A stretch of 64,000 nt of DNA from an uncultured Victivallales bacterium (GTDB lineage Bacteria; Verrucomicrobiota; Lentisphaeria; Victivallales; UBA1829), in NCBI GenBank assembly GCA_944390795.1, contig CALXRI010000002.1, positions 62,001 to 126,000 on the forward strand. Direction: 5' to 3'. A program made the translations under genes and the position numbers. How positions within the stretch are numbered: position 1 is the stretch's first letter; each line of letters begins with the position of its first letter. The notes below the pieces were generated by a model. That model did no database searches. It was given only the letters and a program-made list of their open reading frames with translations, and was not told the origin of the DNA. This document shows positions 53,230 to 62,086 of the stretch, one piece after another.

Positions 53230-53355
53230 TCCTCCGTAAAAATGGAAATGCCGCCGGAACGGCAGTTTGCATGAACGGAGACGGCATGACGGAACTTTCG
53301 GACTGCTGCATTCGGCGCAGGATGCAGCAGGACATGTCACAGCAAAGGATCGGAA

Positions 53356-54492
53356 ATGAAGATAAATGCGGCACTTGTCGGCATCAACGGATATGCAAGA
53401 GTTCATCTGAACACTCTGAAGGGGCTGATGAAATCAGGAGAGGCAGCCCTGTCTGCGGCAGTGGTGCTGCCCCGGGAAAGAACTCCGGAAGACATGGATT
53501 ATTTCCGGTCTCTCGGATGCGAAGTTTTCGACTCTGTCGATGATCTGCTCGCAAAACGCGCAGACTCCCTTGACCTGATCTGTCTGCCGACGGGCATCGC
53601 CTCGCATGAACCGCTGACGGCAACCTGTCTGGCGCACGGCGTGAATGTTCTGGTGGAAAAGCCCGCGGCCGGGTCGCTTGCGGCAGTCGACCGCATGCGC
53701 CGGGCGGAAGCCGCCTCCAGCTGCTTTGTCGCCGTCGGATTCCAGCACATCTATTCCCGGGAATTTCAGAAAATCAAAAAAGAGCTTGCCGCAGGACGCT
53801 ACGGGAAACTGAAGTCCATCGCCGTCATGGGCATATGGCCGAGGGGAGATGCTTACTACGCGCGGAACAACTGGGCGGGAAAGATCAGAACCGCGGCGGG
53901 CGACCTGGTTCTGGACTCCCCCGCAAACAACGCCTTCGCACACTATCTGAATCTGCCGCTTTTCCTCGCGGGAAGACATTTTGCATGTTCCGCTCATCCG
54001 ATTGAACTCGACGGGCAGCTCTACCGGGCCCGGAGAAGCATCGAATATTTCGACACCTGCGCAATCCGCCTCCGGACGGAAGACGGAGTCGTCATCCGCG
54101 CCTGTTTCAGTCACGCTTCGAATCAGACGGTTCAGCCCGGAATCCGGATACAATGCACAGAAGCTTTGATTCTCATTGACTTCAGTGACAACACCTGCCG
54201 CATTTGCGACGGGAACGGCGCTCTGCGGGAAACACTTGAAATTTCCTCTCCGCATCCGGATATGTTCCGGGACGTGGCCGCCAAGGTTTCCGACCGCTCG
54301 GTCTTCACCTGCACACTGGACATCGCGCGGGAACACACATGGTGCATGGATGAACTGTATCGCAGATTCGTCCCCCGGGATGTGCCGCAAAATCTGATTT
54401 CCGTGGAAAAAGAGAGCGGACAGGTCGTCATCCGCGGTCTGGAGGAGTCGTTCAGAGCATTTTTTGAAACCGGAGCCAAACTCGTATTCTGA
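53356..54492 (+). CDS. Gfo/Idh/MocA family oxidoreductase
   Basis: A 378-residue Rossmann oxidoreductase. The start INAALVGINGYARVHLNTL has the dinucleotide fold, with GxNG instead of the common GxGxxG. SLDLICLPTGIASHEPLTATCL then GVNVLVEKPAAGSLAAVDRM supplies the EKP motif. Later segments (VGFQHIYSREFQKIKKELA, DSPANNAFAHYLNLPLF) place the His of the active site in NAFAHYL. Such enzymes act on sugars or inositols with NAD(P). It shares only the family with the 13700-14758 gene. AAAGGA precedes the ATG. It has its own promoter region; the gene beyond it converges. Confidence 0.85.
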   Translation: MKINAALVGINGYARVHLNTLKGLMKSGEAALSAAVVLPRERTPEDMDYFRSLGCEVFDSVDDLLAKRADSLDLICLPTGIASHEPLTATCLAHGVNVLVEKPAAGSLAAVDRMRRAEAASSCFVAVGFQHIYSREFQKIKKELAAGRYGKLKSIAVMGIWPRGDAYYARNNWAGKIRTAAGDLVLDSPANNAFAHYLNLPLFLAGRHFACSAHPIELDGQLYRARRSIEYFDTCAIRLRTEDGVVIRACFSHASNQTVQPGIRIQCTEALILIDFSDNTCRICDGNGALRETLEISSPHPDMFRDVAAKVSDRSVFTCTLDIAREHTWCMDELYRRFVPRDVPQNLISVEKESGQVVIRGLEESFRAFFETGAKLVF

Positions 54493-54991
54493 CACAGGAT
54501 TTTCCGCCGGTAGAATCCCCCCGTGACGGCAAAGCGCCGGATCGGCATGCTTCCGCGCATTCCGGAAAGTCCTGCACGCAGGTAGCATGTCCGTTCCGGA
54601 ATCTCCTCAAGGACACTGTCGCCCGCATGGCTGATACAATACACCGATGCAGAGCACACGCTCGTATCGGGGATTTCGTCCGCACCGACCAGTCTGCGCA
54701 GCTGGACCGCACCGGTACTCACAGGAGAGCACGACACTATTTCTGCGATGCCGAGCGTCACACTATGAATCCTTCAAATAAAAGACTGCGACGGAGGAGG
54801 CATTTCCTGCCGCCGGGGCAGACAAGAGGCACTGCCGGATTCTCTCGCGCCCCTCTGCGGGAGGATGCGGAATCCCGATGCGGAAAAGGATCGTCACAGA
54901 CATCGGACGGCAGCTCATCCGCATGCAGTCCTTCCTGGCGACTGCGGAAAGGAGCCGCACCGTTCCCGCAGAGTGAAAGCGTGAAAAAACG
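54493..54991. other. Unassigned 499-bp region between convergent genes
   Basis: No gene can be supported. The minus-strand frame from 54761 continues into the upstream oxidoreductase in antisense and has no ribosome site. Codon use is unlike the neighbours, with more stops in all frames. A small hairpin (AGCG/CGCT around GTGAAAAAA, 54979-54994) overlaps the dinB stop and may aid termination. It could be remnant coding sequence or a structured RNA, but I see no known RNA signature. Confidence 0.45.
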
Positions 54992-56098
54992 CTAGAGTTC
55001 CTCGCCGAAATCGAATTCCGGCTGAAGCCAGACCCCGGTCGGAGTCTCAATTTTTTCTTCCTCGGGAAAATTGGAAACCGTGACGCCCAGCAGTCTGACT
55101 GCAACGGTTCCGGCCTCCGTGGCAAGCAGCAGTTCCCGGGCGACGGAGGCGATGATATCGGCATTGTCCGTGCAGGCGTCCAGCGTGCGGCTCCGCGTGA
55201 TGGACTTGAAGTTGAAGAACTTGACTTTGAGCGTGACCGTCCGTCCCGCAAGCCCTTTTCTGCGGAGCTCGTCCGAGACCTCCTGCGACTGCCGCTGCAG
55301 AACGGGAATCATTTCCGTCAGATCGCTGATATCGCTCTGGAACGTCACCTCGGTGCCGAGGGATTTCCGTTCGCGGTTCGGCTCGACCATGCGCGTATCG
55401 ATGCCGCGCGCGATGTCATAATAGAATCCGCCTGTTTTCCCGAAGGCCTTCATCAGCTCCAGGCGGGAACGTTTTTTCAGATCGCCTCCGTTTTTAATTC
55501 CCATTTTCAGAAAATGCTTCTCGGTCACTTTTCCGACGCCGTAGAATTTCCCGATCGGAAGCGTTTCGAGAAATTCGTCCGCAGCGGCGGGAGGGATCAC
55601 GGTCAGGCCGTCCGGCTTGTGCATGTCGGAGGCCACCTTTGCGAAAAACTTATTGAAGGAGACTCCGGCGGAAGCCGTCAGTCCGCCGGTTTCGCGGAAA
55701 ATCCTCTCCTTGATTTCGCGGGCAATTCTCGTGGCATAGGGAATGCCCCGCTTGTTGTCGGTCACATCCAGATAGGCTTCGTCGAGGGAAAGCGGCTCGA
55801 CGAGATCCGTATAGTCGAAGAAGATTCTCCGGATCCGGCGGGATACTTCGCTGTAGACATCAAAGCGGGGGTGCAGGAAGATCCCCCGGGGGCAGAGCTG
55901 ATGCGCCCGCGCGGCGGGCATGGCGGAACGGACCCCGAACTTTCTAGCCTCATAGGAACAGGTGCAGACCACGCCCCGCGTATTCGGCATGCCGCCGACA
56001 ATCACGGGCTTCCCCCGAAGGGAGGGATTGTCGCGGATCTCCACGGAGGCGTAAAAGGCGTCCATGTCGACATGTATGATTTTTCTCATTTTCTTCAT
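54992..56098 (-). CDS. dinB: DNA polymerase IV (Y family)
   Basis: A 368-residue translesion polymerase. The N-terminus IIHVDMDAFYASVEIRDNP gives the first metal Asp and the steric-gate aromatic residue. GVVCTCSYEARKFGVRSAMP and VEPLSLDEAYLDVTDN (second metal site Asp-Glu) follow, then the helix-hairpin-helix LPIGKFYGVGKVTEKHFLKM. The little-finger domain ends LLGVTVSNFPEEEK. The C-terminus has an EF-DFGEEL tail that may be the clamp-binding site. It copies past damaged bases. It lies 21 bp after the GPH symporter gene, an unexpected partner, and converges with the oxidoreductase. Confidence 0.96.
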   Translation of the reverse strand: MKKMRKIIHVDMDAFYASVEIRDNPSLRGKPVIVGGMPNTRGVVCTCSYEARKFGVRSAMPAARAHQLCPRGIFLHPRFDVYSEVSRRIRRIFFDYTDLVEPLSLDEAYLDVTDNKRGIPYATRIAREIKERIFRETGGLTASAGVSFNKFFAKVASDMHKPDGLTVIPPAAADEFLETLPIGKFYGVGKVTEKHFLKMGIKNGGDLKKRSRLELMKAFGKTGGFYYDIARGIDTRMVEPNRERKSLGTEVTFQSDISDLTEMIPVLQRQSQEVSDELRRKGLAGRTVTLKVKFFNFKSITRSRTLDACTDNADIIASVARELLLATEAGTVAVRLLGVTVSNFPEEEKIETPTGVWLQPEFDFGEEL

Positions 56099-56119
56099 AA
56101 AGGCTGCGGTTCGGCGCAG

Positions 56120-57490
56120 TCAGGATTCCCCGGCGTCCCTGCGGTCGCGGCAGGCCTGCTTGACGGTCTGAAGATATGCGCCGTCCAGGCGATAGAACTT
56201 CCAGTAGACCGCCAGGTAGGCCAGCGAAAAGACGATGGGAATTCCGCCCATGATTCCGCGGATTCCCGCCGCTGCCGCGGGCGTCTGAACCGCATCGGCG
56301 ACAAATCCGACGAGAGAAAGTCCCGCTCCGGTCAGGAATCCGCTCAGCGCGCCGGCAAGTTTCACGACAAATGTCTGGGTCGAAAACAGGATGCTCTCGT
56401 TCCTCGTCCCGAGTTTGAACTCGCCGTAATCCACGACATCGGCCAGCATGACGGTCAGGATCCCGAGGGAAAGCCCGATGCCGAAGTTGATGATTCCGCC
56501 CGTCAGGAATACCGCACCCCACAGGAGAGAGGCGTTTGACGGAAACACGCCGAGAAGCAGAACGGAAAATCCGGCGACGGGAAAGAGCGCGGAAACGGCA
56601 AACACGGTTTTTCTGCCGGCCTGCGCGGCAAAAAACGGATAGCCGAACAGTCCCCCGAGCTGCGCGATCCCGGCGGCCAGAAGATAGACCGACACCATCT
56701 CCGGAATTCCGACGGCGTATTTGAAGTAGAAGACGGCAAATCCGTTGGAGAGCTGAAAGGAGAGATTGAAGAGAAGCGAAAGAATCAACACAACAATCAC
56801 CTGGTCGTTCCGCGCCAGAATCCGGACCATCTCCTTGAGCGAAGTCGTGTTTTTTCTTTCCGGCGCGGCTCCGGCGCGGTCCTTCACGAAGAAAAAGGTG
56901 ATCAGGGAGCAGAGGCAGAAGATTCCGGCAATGACTCCGCTCAGACGGGTGAATCCGGCCGCCTGGTCCCCGCCTCCGAACGCTTTCACCAGCGGCAGTC
57001 CGAAATATCCGACCAGCATCCACGCGACGCTGGCGAAAATCCGGGGAATCACGGAAATTGTGTCGCGCTCCTTTTCATCGTCGGTCAGGGCGGGGATCAT
57101 GGACCAGTAGGGAATGTCCATCAGGGTGTAGGTCACGCCCCACAGGAAGTAGGTGACGGCGATATACGTGAGCTGCCGGGAACCGCTCAGGCCGGGATTC
57201 AGGAACAGAAAGACAAGCACGATCGCGTTCAGGATCGTTCCCAGCAGAATCCACGGGCGGAACCTGCCCCAGCGGGTCCGGGTGTTGTCCACCACAAGCC
57301 CCATGACGGGATCGTTGACAGCATCGAAGAGGCGCGCCGCAAGAAACAGATTTCCGACGAAAACCGGGCTGACTTTGCAGATGTCGGTCAGATAGAACAT
57401 GAAAAAGGTGGCGACAATCGCGTAAACGAGATCCTTCCCGAAGGCTCCCGCACCGTAAGAAATTTTTGCAGTCCACGTCAGTCTTTGCAT
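56120..57490 (-). CDS. Glycoside-pentoside-hexuronide (GPH) cation symporter
   Basis: ATG 57490 is preferred: GGAGGG lies just upstream and the protein begins MQRLTWTAKISYGAGAFG, the usual GPH N-terminus; ATG 57535 adds 15 polar residues. The 456-residue, 12-helix protein shows ARLFDAVNDPVMGLVVDNTR, then GRFRPWILLGTILNA, the signature of MelB-like symporters with the Asp of the cation site, and YIAVTYFLWGVTYTLMDIPY. It brings in glycosides or uronides with H+ or Na+. The substrate is unknown. It would supply sugars to cytoplasmic enzymes such as those in the window. dinB follows. Confidence 0.9.
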   Translation of the reverse strand: MQRLTWTAKISYGAGAFGKDLVYAIVATFFMFYLTDICKVSPVFVGNLFLAARLFDAVNDPVMGLVVDNTRTRWGRFRPWILLGTILNAIVLVFLFLNPGLSGSRQLTYIAVTYFLWGVTYTLMDIPYWSMIPALTDDEKERDTISVIPRIFASVAWMLVGYFGLPLVKAFGGGDQAAGFTRLSGVIAGIFCLCSLITFFFVKDRAGAAPERKNTTSLKEMVRILARNDQVIVVLILSLLFNLSFQLSNGFAVFYFKYAVGIPEMVSVYLLAAGIAQLGGLFGYPFFAAQAGRKTVFAVSALFPVAGFSVLLLGVFPSNASLLWGAVFLTGGIINFGIGLSLGILTVMLADVVDYGEFKLGTRNESILFSTQTFVVKLAGALSGFLTGAGLSLVGFVADAVQTPAAAAGIRGIMGGIPIVFSLAYLAVYWKFYRLDGAYLQTVKQACRDRRDAGES

Positions 57491-57846
57491 GCTCCCTCCA
57501 GCTCCCCGCGTTTTCTTTTCTTCGATCCTCCGCACACTCCGGCGGGAGAATATCCAGACAATCTGCCGTAAAGTAGCATGGGCGTTCCCGATTTCAAATT
57601 CTCCGCATGAGAAAAGGGAAAAAACACGCAGCGGCGCTTTCTCAGGAAAGCGGCAGCCGGGAGATTAAATATAATAGCCGACTGCAATGTCCCGCATCTC
57701 CGGAAACACCTGAAACAGACGGAGCGGATGCGGAACGGTTTTATTATTTTAAACGCCCGGAAAGACGTTGGCGGCTTGTTTTCCCCGGCAGAACGAGATA
57801 TATTATGCGGTCATTGTTCTTTCAACACAAACAGGAGCTGCAACTT
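57491..57846. other. Divergent region, GPH symporter / leuC
   Basis: These 356 bp hold the plus-strand promoter at 57776-57804, an AGGAG site for leuC, and a short AT-rich tract around 57664-57680. The leuC frame is open through the region, but residues encoded before 57847 do not fit the family. I see no leader peptide or T-box. Confidence 0.5.
57776..57804 (+). promoter_or_regulatory. Sigma70-like promoter of leuCD
   Basis: TTGTTT (57776-57781), 17 bp, TATATT (57799-57804), about 40 bp before ATG 57847. It lies inside the upstream open frame, supporting the shorter gene. Confidence 0.55.
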
Positions 57847-59133
57847 ATGGGAAAAACAACTGCGCAGAAAATTTTCGCGGCACATCTGATCGACACTCCC
57901 GCCGAAGGTGTTTCCGTGCTCTCTCTCGACCGGGTGTTCTGTCATGAAATAACCACGCCGATCGCGATCAACGATCTTGTCGCAAAAGGCAAGGACCGCG
58001 TCTTTGACGCCACGAAGATCAAAGCGGTGATCGACCATGTGACGCCCGCCAAGGACTCCAAGACGGCGGAACAGGGGAAAACGCTCCGCGACTGGGCGAA
58101 GCGCCATGGAATCAAGGACTTCTTCGACATCGGCGCGAACGGCGTCTGCCATGCGATCTTTCCGGAAAAGGGATTTGTCCGTCCCGGCTTCACGGTCATC
58201 ATGGGCGACTCCCACACCTGCACGCACGGCGCGTTCTGCGCATTCGCCGCAGGCGTCGGCTCCACGGACCTCGAGGTCGGCATCCTGAAGGGCGTCTGCA
58301 CGATGCGCTCCCCCGACACGATCCGGATCACGGTCACGGGAAAACTGCGCGACGGCGTCTACGCCAAGGACCTGATCCTGGCGCTCATCAAAATGCTCAC
58401 GGTGAACGGCGCGACCGACAAGGTCATCGAGTTCGCGGGTCCCGTCATCTCCGACATGTCCATGGAGGCGCGCATGACGCTCTGCAACATGGCGATCGAG
58501 GCGGGCGCGACCTGCGGCATCTGCTATCCGGACATGACCACGGTCGAATATCTCTGGCCCTTCATCAAGGACGAGTTCCGGACGAAGGAGGACGCGCTCC
58601 GGGAATATTCCAGATGGCTTCCCGACGCCGACGCCGAATACGTACGCGACATCACGTTCGACGCCTCCGCGCTCGAACCGATGGTCACGTTCAACTACAA
58701 GCCGGACCAGGTCAGGACGGTCCGGGAAATGGAAGGCACTCCGGTCAACCAGATCTACATCGGCTCCTGCACGAACGGGCGCATTGAGGATCTCCGCATC
58801 GCGGCAGGCATCCTGAAAGGGAAGAAGATCAGCCCGAATGTGCGCGCGATCGTCTCGCCCGCCACACCGAAAATCTATGCGCAGGCGCTGGACGAGGGAC
58901 TCATCAAAATCTTCATGGAAGCCGGATTCTGCGTGACGAACCCGACCTGCGGCGCCTGTCTCGGCATGAGCAACGGCGTGCTCGCCAAAGGGGAATCCTG
59001 CGCATCCACGACCAACCGCAACTTCAACGGACGCATGGGCAAGGGCGGCATGGTACACCTGATGAGCCCCGCCACGGCCGCCGCGACCGCGATCGCCGGC
59101 GTCATCACGAATTCACCGCTCTTCAAAGGCTGA
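57847..59133 (+). CDS. leuC: 3-isopropylmalate dehydratase large subunit
   Basis: The start is ATG 57847, with AGGAG upstream and the family N-terminus GKTTAQKIFAAHL directly after; the frame open to 57607 is not coding. The 428-residue aconitase-family enzyme shows DRVFCHEITTPIAIND, IMGDSHTCTHGAFCAFAAGVGSTD, and three iron-sulfur Cys: one in HTCTHG or, by position, YIGSCTNGRIEDL, and two in NPTCGACLGMSNG. The length is that of the small two-subunit (HACN/LeuC2) class. It isomerises 2- and 3-isopropylmalate in leucine synthesis; the related homoaconitase role is possible. leuD follows after 17 bp. Confidence 0.92.
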   Translation: MGKTTAQKIFAAHLIDTPAEGVSVLSLDRVFCHEITTPIAINDLVAKGKDRVFDATKIKAVIDHVTPAKDSKTAEQGKTLRDWAKRHGIKDFFDIGANGVCHAIFPEKGFVRPGFTVIMGDSHTCTHGAFCAFAAGVGSTDLEVGILKGVCTMRSPDTIRITVTGKLRDGVYAKDLILALIKMLTVNGATDKVIEFAGPVISDMSMEARMTLCNMAIEAGATCGICYPDMTTVEYLWPFIKDEFRTKEDALREYSRWLPDADAEYVRDITFDASALEPMVTFNYKPDQVRTVREMEGTPVNQIYIGSCTNGRIEDLRIAAGILKGKKISPNVRAIVSPATPKIYAQALDEGLIKIFMEAGFCVTNPTCGACLGMSNGVLAKGESCASTTNRNFNGRMGKGGMVHLMSPATAAATAIAGVITNSPLFKG

Positions 59134-59150
59134 GAAAGGACTACGGAATC

Positions 59151-59675
59151 ATGAAAAACTTCAGCGGAAAAATTCTGTTTCTCGACCGTTCGGACATCAA
59201 CACAGACGAAATCATTCCCGCAAAATACCTGACCGAACTGACCAAGGCGGCGCTCAAGCCCTACTGCCTGGAGGATCTCTCGATCCCCGGATTCGATCCG
59301 AAAAAGGACATTGCGGGAAAGAGCGTCATCATCACGCGCGCCAACTTCGGATGCGGCTCCTCGCGCGAGCACGCCCCCTGGGTGCTGGAGTGCAACGACA
59401 TCAATCTGGTGATCGCCGAGAACTTCGCGCGCATCTTCCGGCAGAACATGTTCAACTGCGGCCTGATGGCCGTCCAGATGGACGCCGGTGTCATCGACGA
59501 CATGTTCAGGACCTTCGCGGGAACCGACGCCGTCTGCTCGACGGATATGGAAAAATTCACATTCACCATCTCCAACGGGAAAACGGAAAAGGTCTATCCG
59601 TTCCACATCGGCGCGTTCGATCTGGAACTCGTCAAGGCCGGCGGCTGGGTGGATTACGCCGACAGAAAATACTGA
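59151..59675 (+). CDS. leuD: 3-isopropylmalate dehydratase small subunit
   Basis: This 174-residue swivel domain partners the large subunit. Diagnostic blocks are GKILFLDRSDINTDEIIPAKYL and ANFGCGSSREHAPWVLE, the latter carrying the substrate-binding loop, followed by VIAENFARIFRQNMFNCGLM. Its length fits the LeuD2 class. Only leuC and leuD are in the window; leuA and leuB must be elsewhere. A GGAAAGGA site precedes the ATG. Confidence 0.93.
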   Translation: MKNFSGKILFLDRSDINTDEIIPAKYLTELTKAALKPYCLEDLSIPGFDPKKDIAGKSVIITRANFGCGSSREHAPWVLECNDINLVIAENFARIFRQNMFNCGLMAVQMDAGVIDDMFRTFAGTDAVCSTDMEKFTFTISNGKTEKVYPFHIGAFDLELVKAGGWVDYADRKY

Positions 59676-59692
59676 CCCGGCCTCGCGGACAA

Positions 59693-59720
59693 GGCCGCCG
59701 GTTCCTCTGGCGGCCTGTTT
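59693..59720 (+). terminator. Hairpin terminator after leuD
   Basis: GGCCGCC pairs with GGCGGCC across a 9-nt loop and is followed by TGTTT, a weak T-tract. It lies 18 bp after the stop. Confidence 0.5.
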
Positions 59721-59849
59721 CCGCCTTCCCGGGAAACGCACTCCGCTCTCCGCGCCGCCAGGCGGACTCCGCTCCGAAGCTGCGAAACAGAAACCGTTCT
59801 CCCGGGACATTCATCCCTTCCATTTTCTCAAAACTTTTCGCCCGCCCTC

Positions 59850-59877
59850 TTGAAAACTTATGATTTCCGGTATATTT
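59850..59877 (+). promoter_or_regulatory. Candidate promoter of the Ser/Thr kinase gene
   Basis: TTGAAA (59850-59855), 15-16 bp, TATATT or ATATTT (59871-59877). It covers the ATG at 59860, which therefore cannot be the start, and supports ATG 59917. Confidence 0.5.
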
Positions 59878-59916
59878 AGTTGGCGTGCATTGAAAGCGAG
59901 GAAGCGAATCGGGCAA

Positions 59917-62076
59917 ATGAAAGAAAACAATGCGGAACAATCTGTCTCCCATGGAGATACGACGCGGGAAATCGACGCCACGGTCGTTCTTGCCGGTGTG
60001 CTGCATCAGCAGCGGGAAAATCCCATTGCCTCAGAGCATCCTGAACAGGCACAAAAAAAGGAATTCTCCGAACGTTACCGTTTCATCTGCGATTTCGGCG
60101 CAGGAGGAGTCGGAAAGGTGGGAAAGGCCAGGGACCTGGTCTTCGACCGGGTTGTTGCGGTCAAGTGCCTGAATGAAACCTTCCGCGACAATGCCGAAGC
60201 AATCCGCTCCTTTGTCGAGGAATGCCGACTGAACGCAAAGCTCGACCATCCGTCCATCGTGCCGGTCTACGATCTTGGCAAAGACGCGGACGGCCACTGG
60301 AAGGTGGCGATGAAATTCATCAGCGGTTCTTCTCTGAAACGCTTCATCAACACTGTCCGCGTCACTTACGACAGGAAGAAAGTGAATGCCGCGCAGGAAC
60401 GCCATGCGCTGATCTCGCGCCTGGAATACTTTCTGAAAATCTGCGCGGTCGTGGAATACTGTCACAGTTTGAAGATCGTGCACGGCGATATCAAGCCGGA
60501 AAACATCCTCATGGGCAATTTCGGCGAAGTCTACCTGATGGACTGGGGCTGTGCGCGAACCTTCGGAACCGTTCCGGAATGCCTGAGCGGAACGCCGAAC
60601 TACCTGCCGCCGGAATTTCTGGAGAACAAGATCGTGACACCGCTCGTGGATGTCTATTCCCTCGGCATGCTTCTCTTCGAGATGACGACCCTGCGCCGCG
60701 GGGACAGTTGCTGTTCCGCCGCGCCGGAGGACAGCACAACCAGCTGCGACGTGCACGACGAACAGAGCTACCGCCATTATCTGCCCGATCTCAGGATCGC
60801 TCCGAGAATCAAGGCGGTCATACAGAAGGCGGTGAATCCCGATCCGGCCGGACGCTATCCGAGCGTCGCGGCGCTCGCCGCCGACGTCCGGCACTTCATT
60901 TACGACGAAGAGGTTTCCGCCGCGCCGGACAATTTATTCCAGAAGTTTTTCCGCCTGATCTACCGCAACCGGATCAAATCGATCCTCATCACGGGTCTGC
61001 TTTTCGCGCTGCTCTGCGGGGAACTCTTCTACTCCTACTACCGCGCAAACCGGGACAATGAACTGCGCGCCGTCAACACAATGCGCCGTCTTCGTCTTCA
61101 GGGCTACACGGATATTCTCGCCACCGCCGTCGGAAGAAACCTCCTCCAGACTCAGGCGCAGCTCCTGATCTTCGCCGACAACCTGATCGAGGACGTGCAG
61201 GAGTGCGCCTCCGGCGCCACACCCTACCCCGATGCGAAATTCTACGACAACAGGGATTATGAAAAGGCGGAAACCTCTCCTCCGGGAATGCTGAACTCCC
61301 CTCTCTATCCCAAACCGGTGAGTCTGGCCTATATGACCCGCCTCCTGCCGGATTCCCCGTCGGAAGTTCCGCAGCTGCTGCCGGATGCGAAACAGTTTGT
61401 ACAGATCTGCAGCAAAGTGGCAGGCTATGACCTCGGCAGCTCCGACATCAATGAAACCCGTTTTCTCGGACGCAGAATTCTCGACCCGTCCACAATGATT
61501 CAGCGTCTTTTCGTTCTCTGGGCAAACGGCGTCCGTTACAGCTATCCCGGCACGTGCGAAGATCCGGACTCGGATGCCTTCAAGCGACGCTGGAGCTCCG
61601 GCGCGGATCTGAAGGGACACCGGAAAATCATCTGGTCGGCGCCATACAAGGCATCGCAGGACGCGCTTCGCATCACCTGCCGTTATCCGATGTACGGACG
61701 GGACGGAAGATTTCTCGGAGTGGCGGGACTGGAGCTGCGTCTGGAACGCCTGCTGGATCCGCTCATCCGGGCTCACGACGCAGATTCGATTCACGAACTC
61801 TATCTGCTTGACCGTGAGGGGTGTGTCGTGACAGTCCGGAATGGGAAACTCATCCTTCTCGGAGAAACTCCTGCAAACGGACTTCCTGCGGCCGGGGAAG
61901 TCCGGGCGCTGGCCGATACGCTTGCCGCGGGCAACATGGAACAGTTTGAACGGCATGTCGGGGGAAAGAATTATTTCGCTTCCGGCTACCGGATCCGTAC
62001 AACCGACGCCGTGCTGATTCAGATGATCGAAGAAAACGCCATGGCGCATCACGATCATAGAGACATCACGCTGTGA
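59917..62076 (+). CDS. Membrane Ser/Thr protein kinase with extracytoplasmic Cache-like sensor
   Basis: The start is placed at ATG 59917, since the earlier frame start at 59860 falls in the promoter. The 719-residue protein has a Hanks-type kinase at residues 54-330: Gly loop FGAGGVGKVGKA, Lys83 in VAVKCL, the catalytic HGDIKPEN (Asp191), and DWG (Asp209) in place of DFG. A transmembrane helix lies at about 354-374. The outer part (380-700) resembles a dCache sensor, with GRDGRFLGVAGLELRLERLL as the typical beta-strand and helix near the end. The kinase domain is cytoplasmic and the sensor would lie outside the inner membrane. HGD replaces the usual HRD. It follows leuCD but is separated from it. 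The ligand and target are unknown. Confidence 0.88.
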   Translation: MKENNAEQSVSHGDTTREIDATVVLAGVLHQQRENPIASEHPEQAQKKEFSERYRFICDFGAGGVGKVGKARDLVFDRVVAVKCLNETFRDNAEAIRSFVEECRLNAKLDHPSIVPVYDLGKDADGHWKVAMKFISGSSLKRFINTVRVTYDRKKVNAAQERHALISRLEYFLKICAVVEYCHSLKIVHGDIKPENILMGNFGEVYLMDWGCARTFGTVPECLSGTPNYLPPEFLENKIVTPLVDVYSLGMLLFEMTTLRRGDSCCSAAPEDSTTSCDVHDEQSYRHYLPDLRIAPRIKAVIQKAVNPDPAGRYPSVAALAADVRHFIYDEEVSAAPDNLFQKFFRLIYRNRIKSILITGLLFALLCGELFYSYYRANRDNELRAVNTMRRLRLQGYTDILATAVGRNLLQTQAQLLIFADNLIEDVQECASGATPYPDAKFYDNRDYEKAETSPPGMLNSPLYPKPVSLAYMTRLLPDSPSEVPQLLPDAKQFVQICSKVAGYDLGSSDINETRFLGRRILDPSTMIQRLFVLWANGVRYSYPGTCEDPDSDAFKRRWSSGADLKGHRKIIWSAPYKASQDALRITCRYPMYGRDGRFLGVAGLELRLERLLDPLIRAHDADSIHELYLLDREGCVVTVRNGKLILLGETPANGLPAAGEVRALADTLAAGNMEQFERHVGGKNYFASGYRIRTTDAVLIQMIEENAMAHHDHRDITL

Positions 62077-62086
62077 TGCGGAGCTC

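Noticed and set aside
54493-54630. RNase P or similar RNA suggested by GGAAAGTCC near 54568
   Set aside because: Only a short word matches; the surrounding conserved elements are absent.
54132-54761. 209-codon minus-strand frame covering the 54.5-kb gap
   Set aside because: Most of it is antisense to the oxidoreductase and no ribosome site or known motif is visible.
57607-57846. N-terminal extension of leuC
   Set aside because: The extension lacks family similarity and contains the likely promoter; AGGAG precedes 57847.
59860-59916. Earlier ATG for the Ser/Thr kinase
   Set aside because: It lies between the proposed -35 and -10 elements and has no ribosome site.
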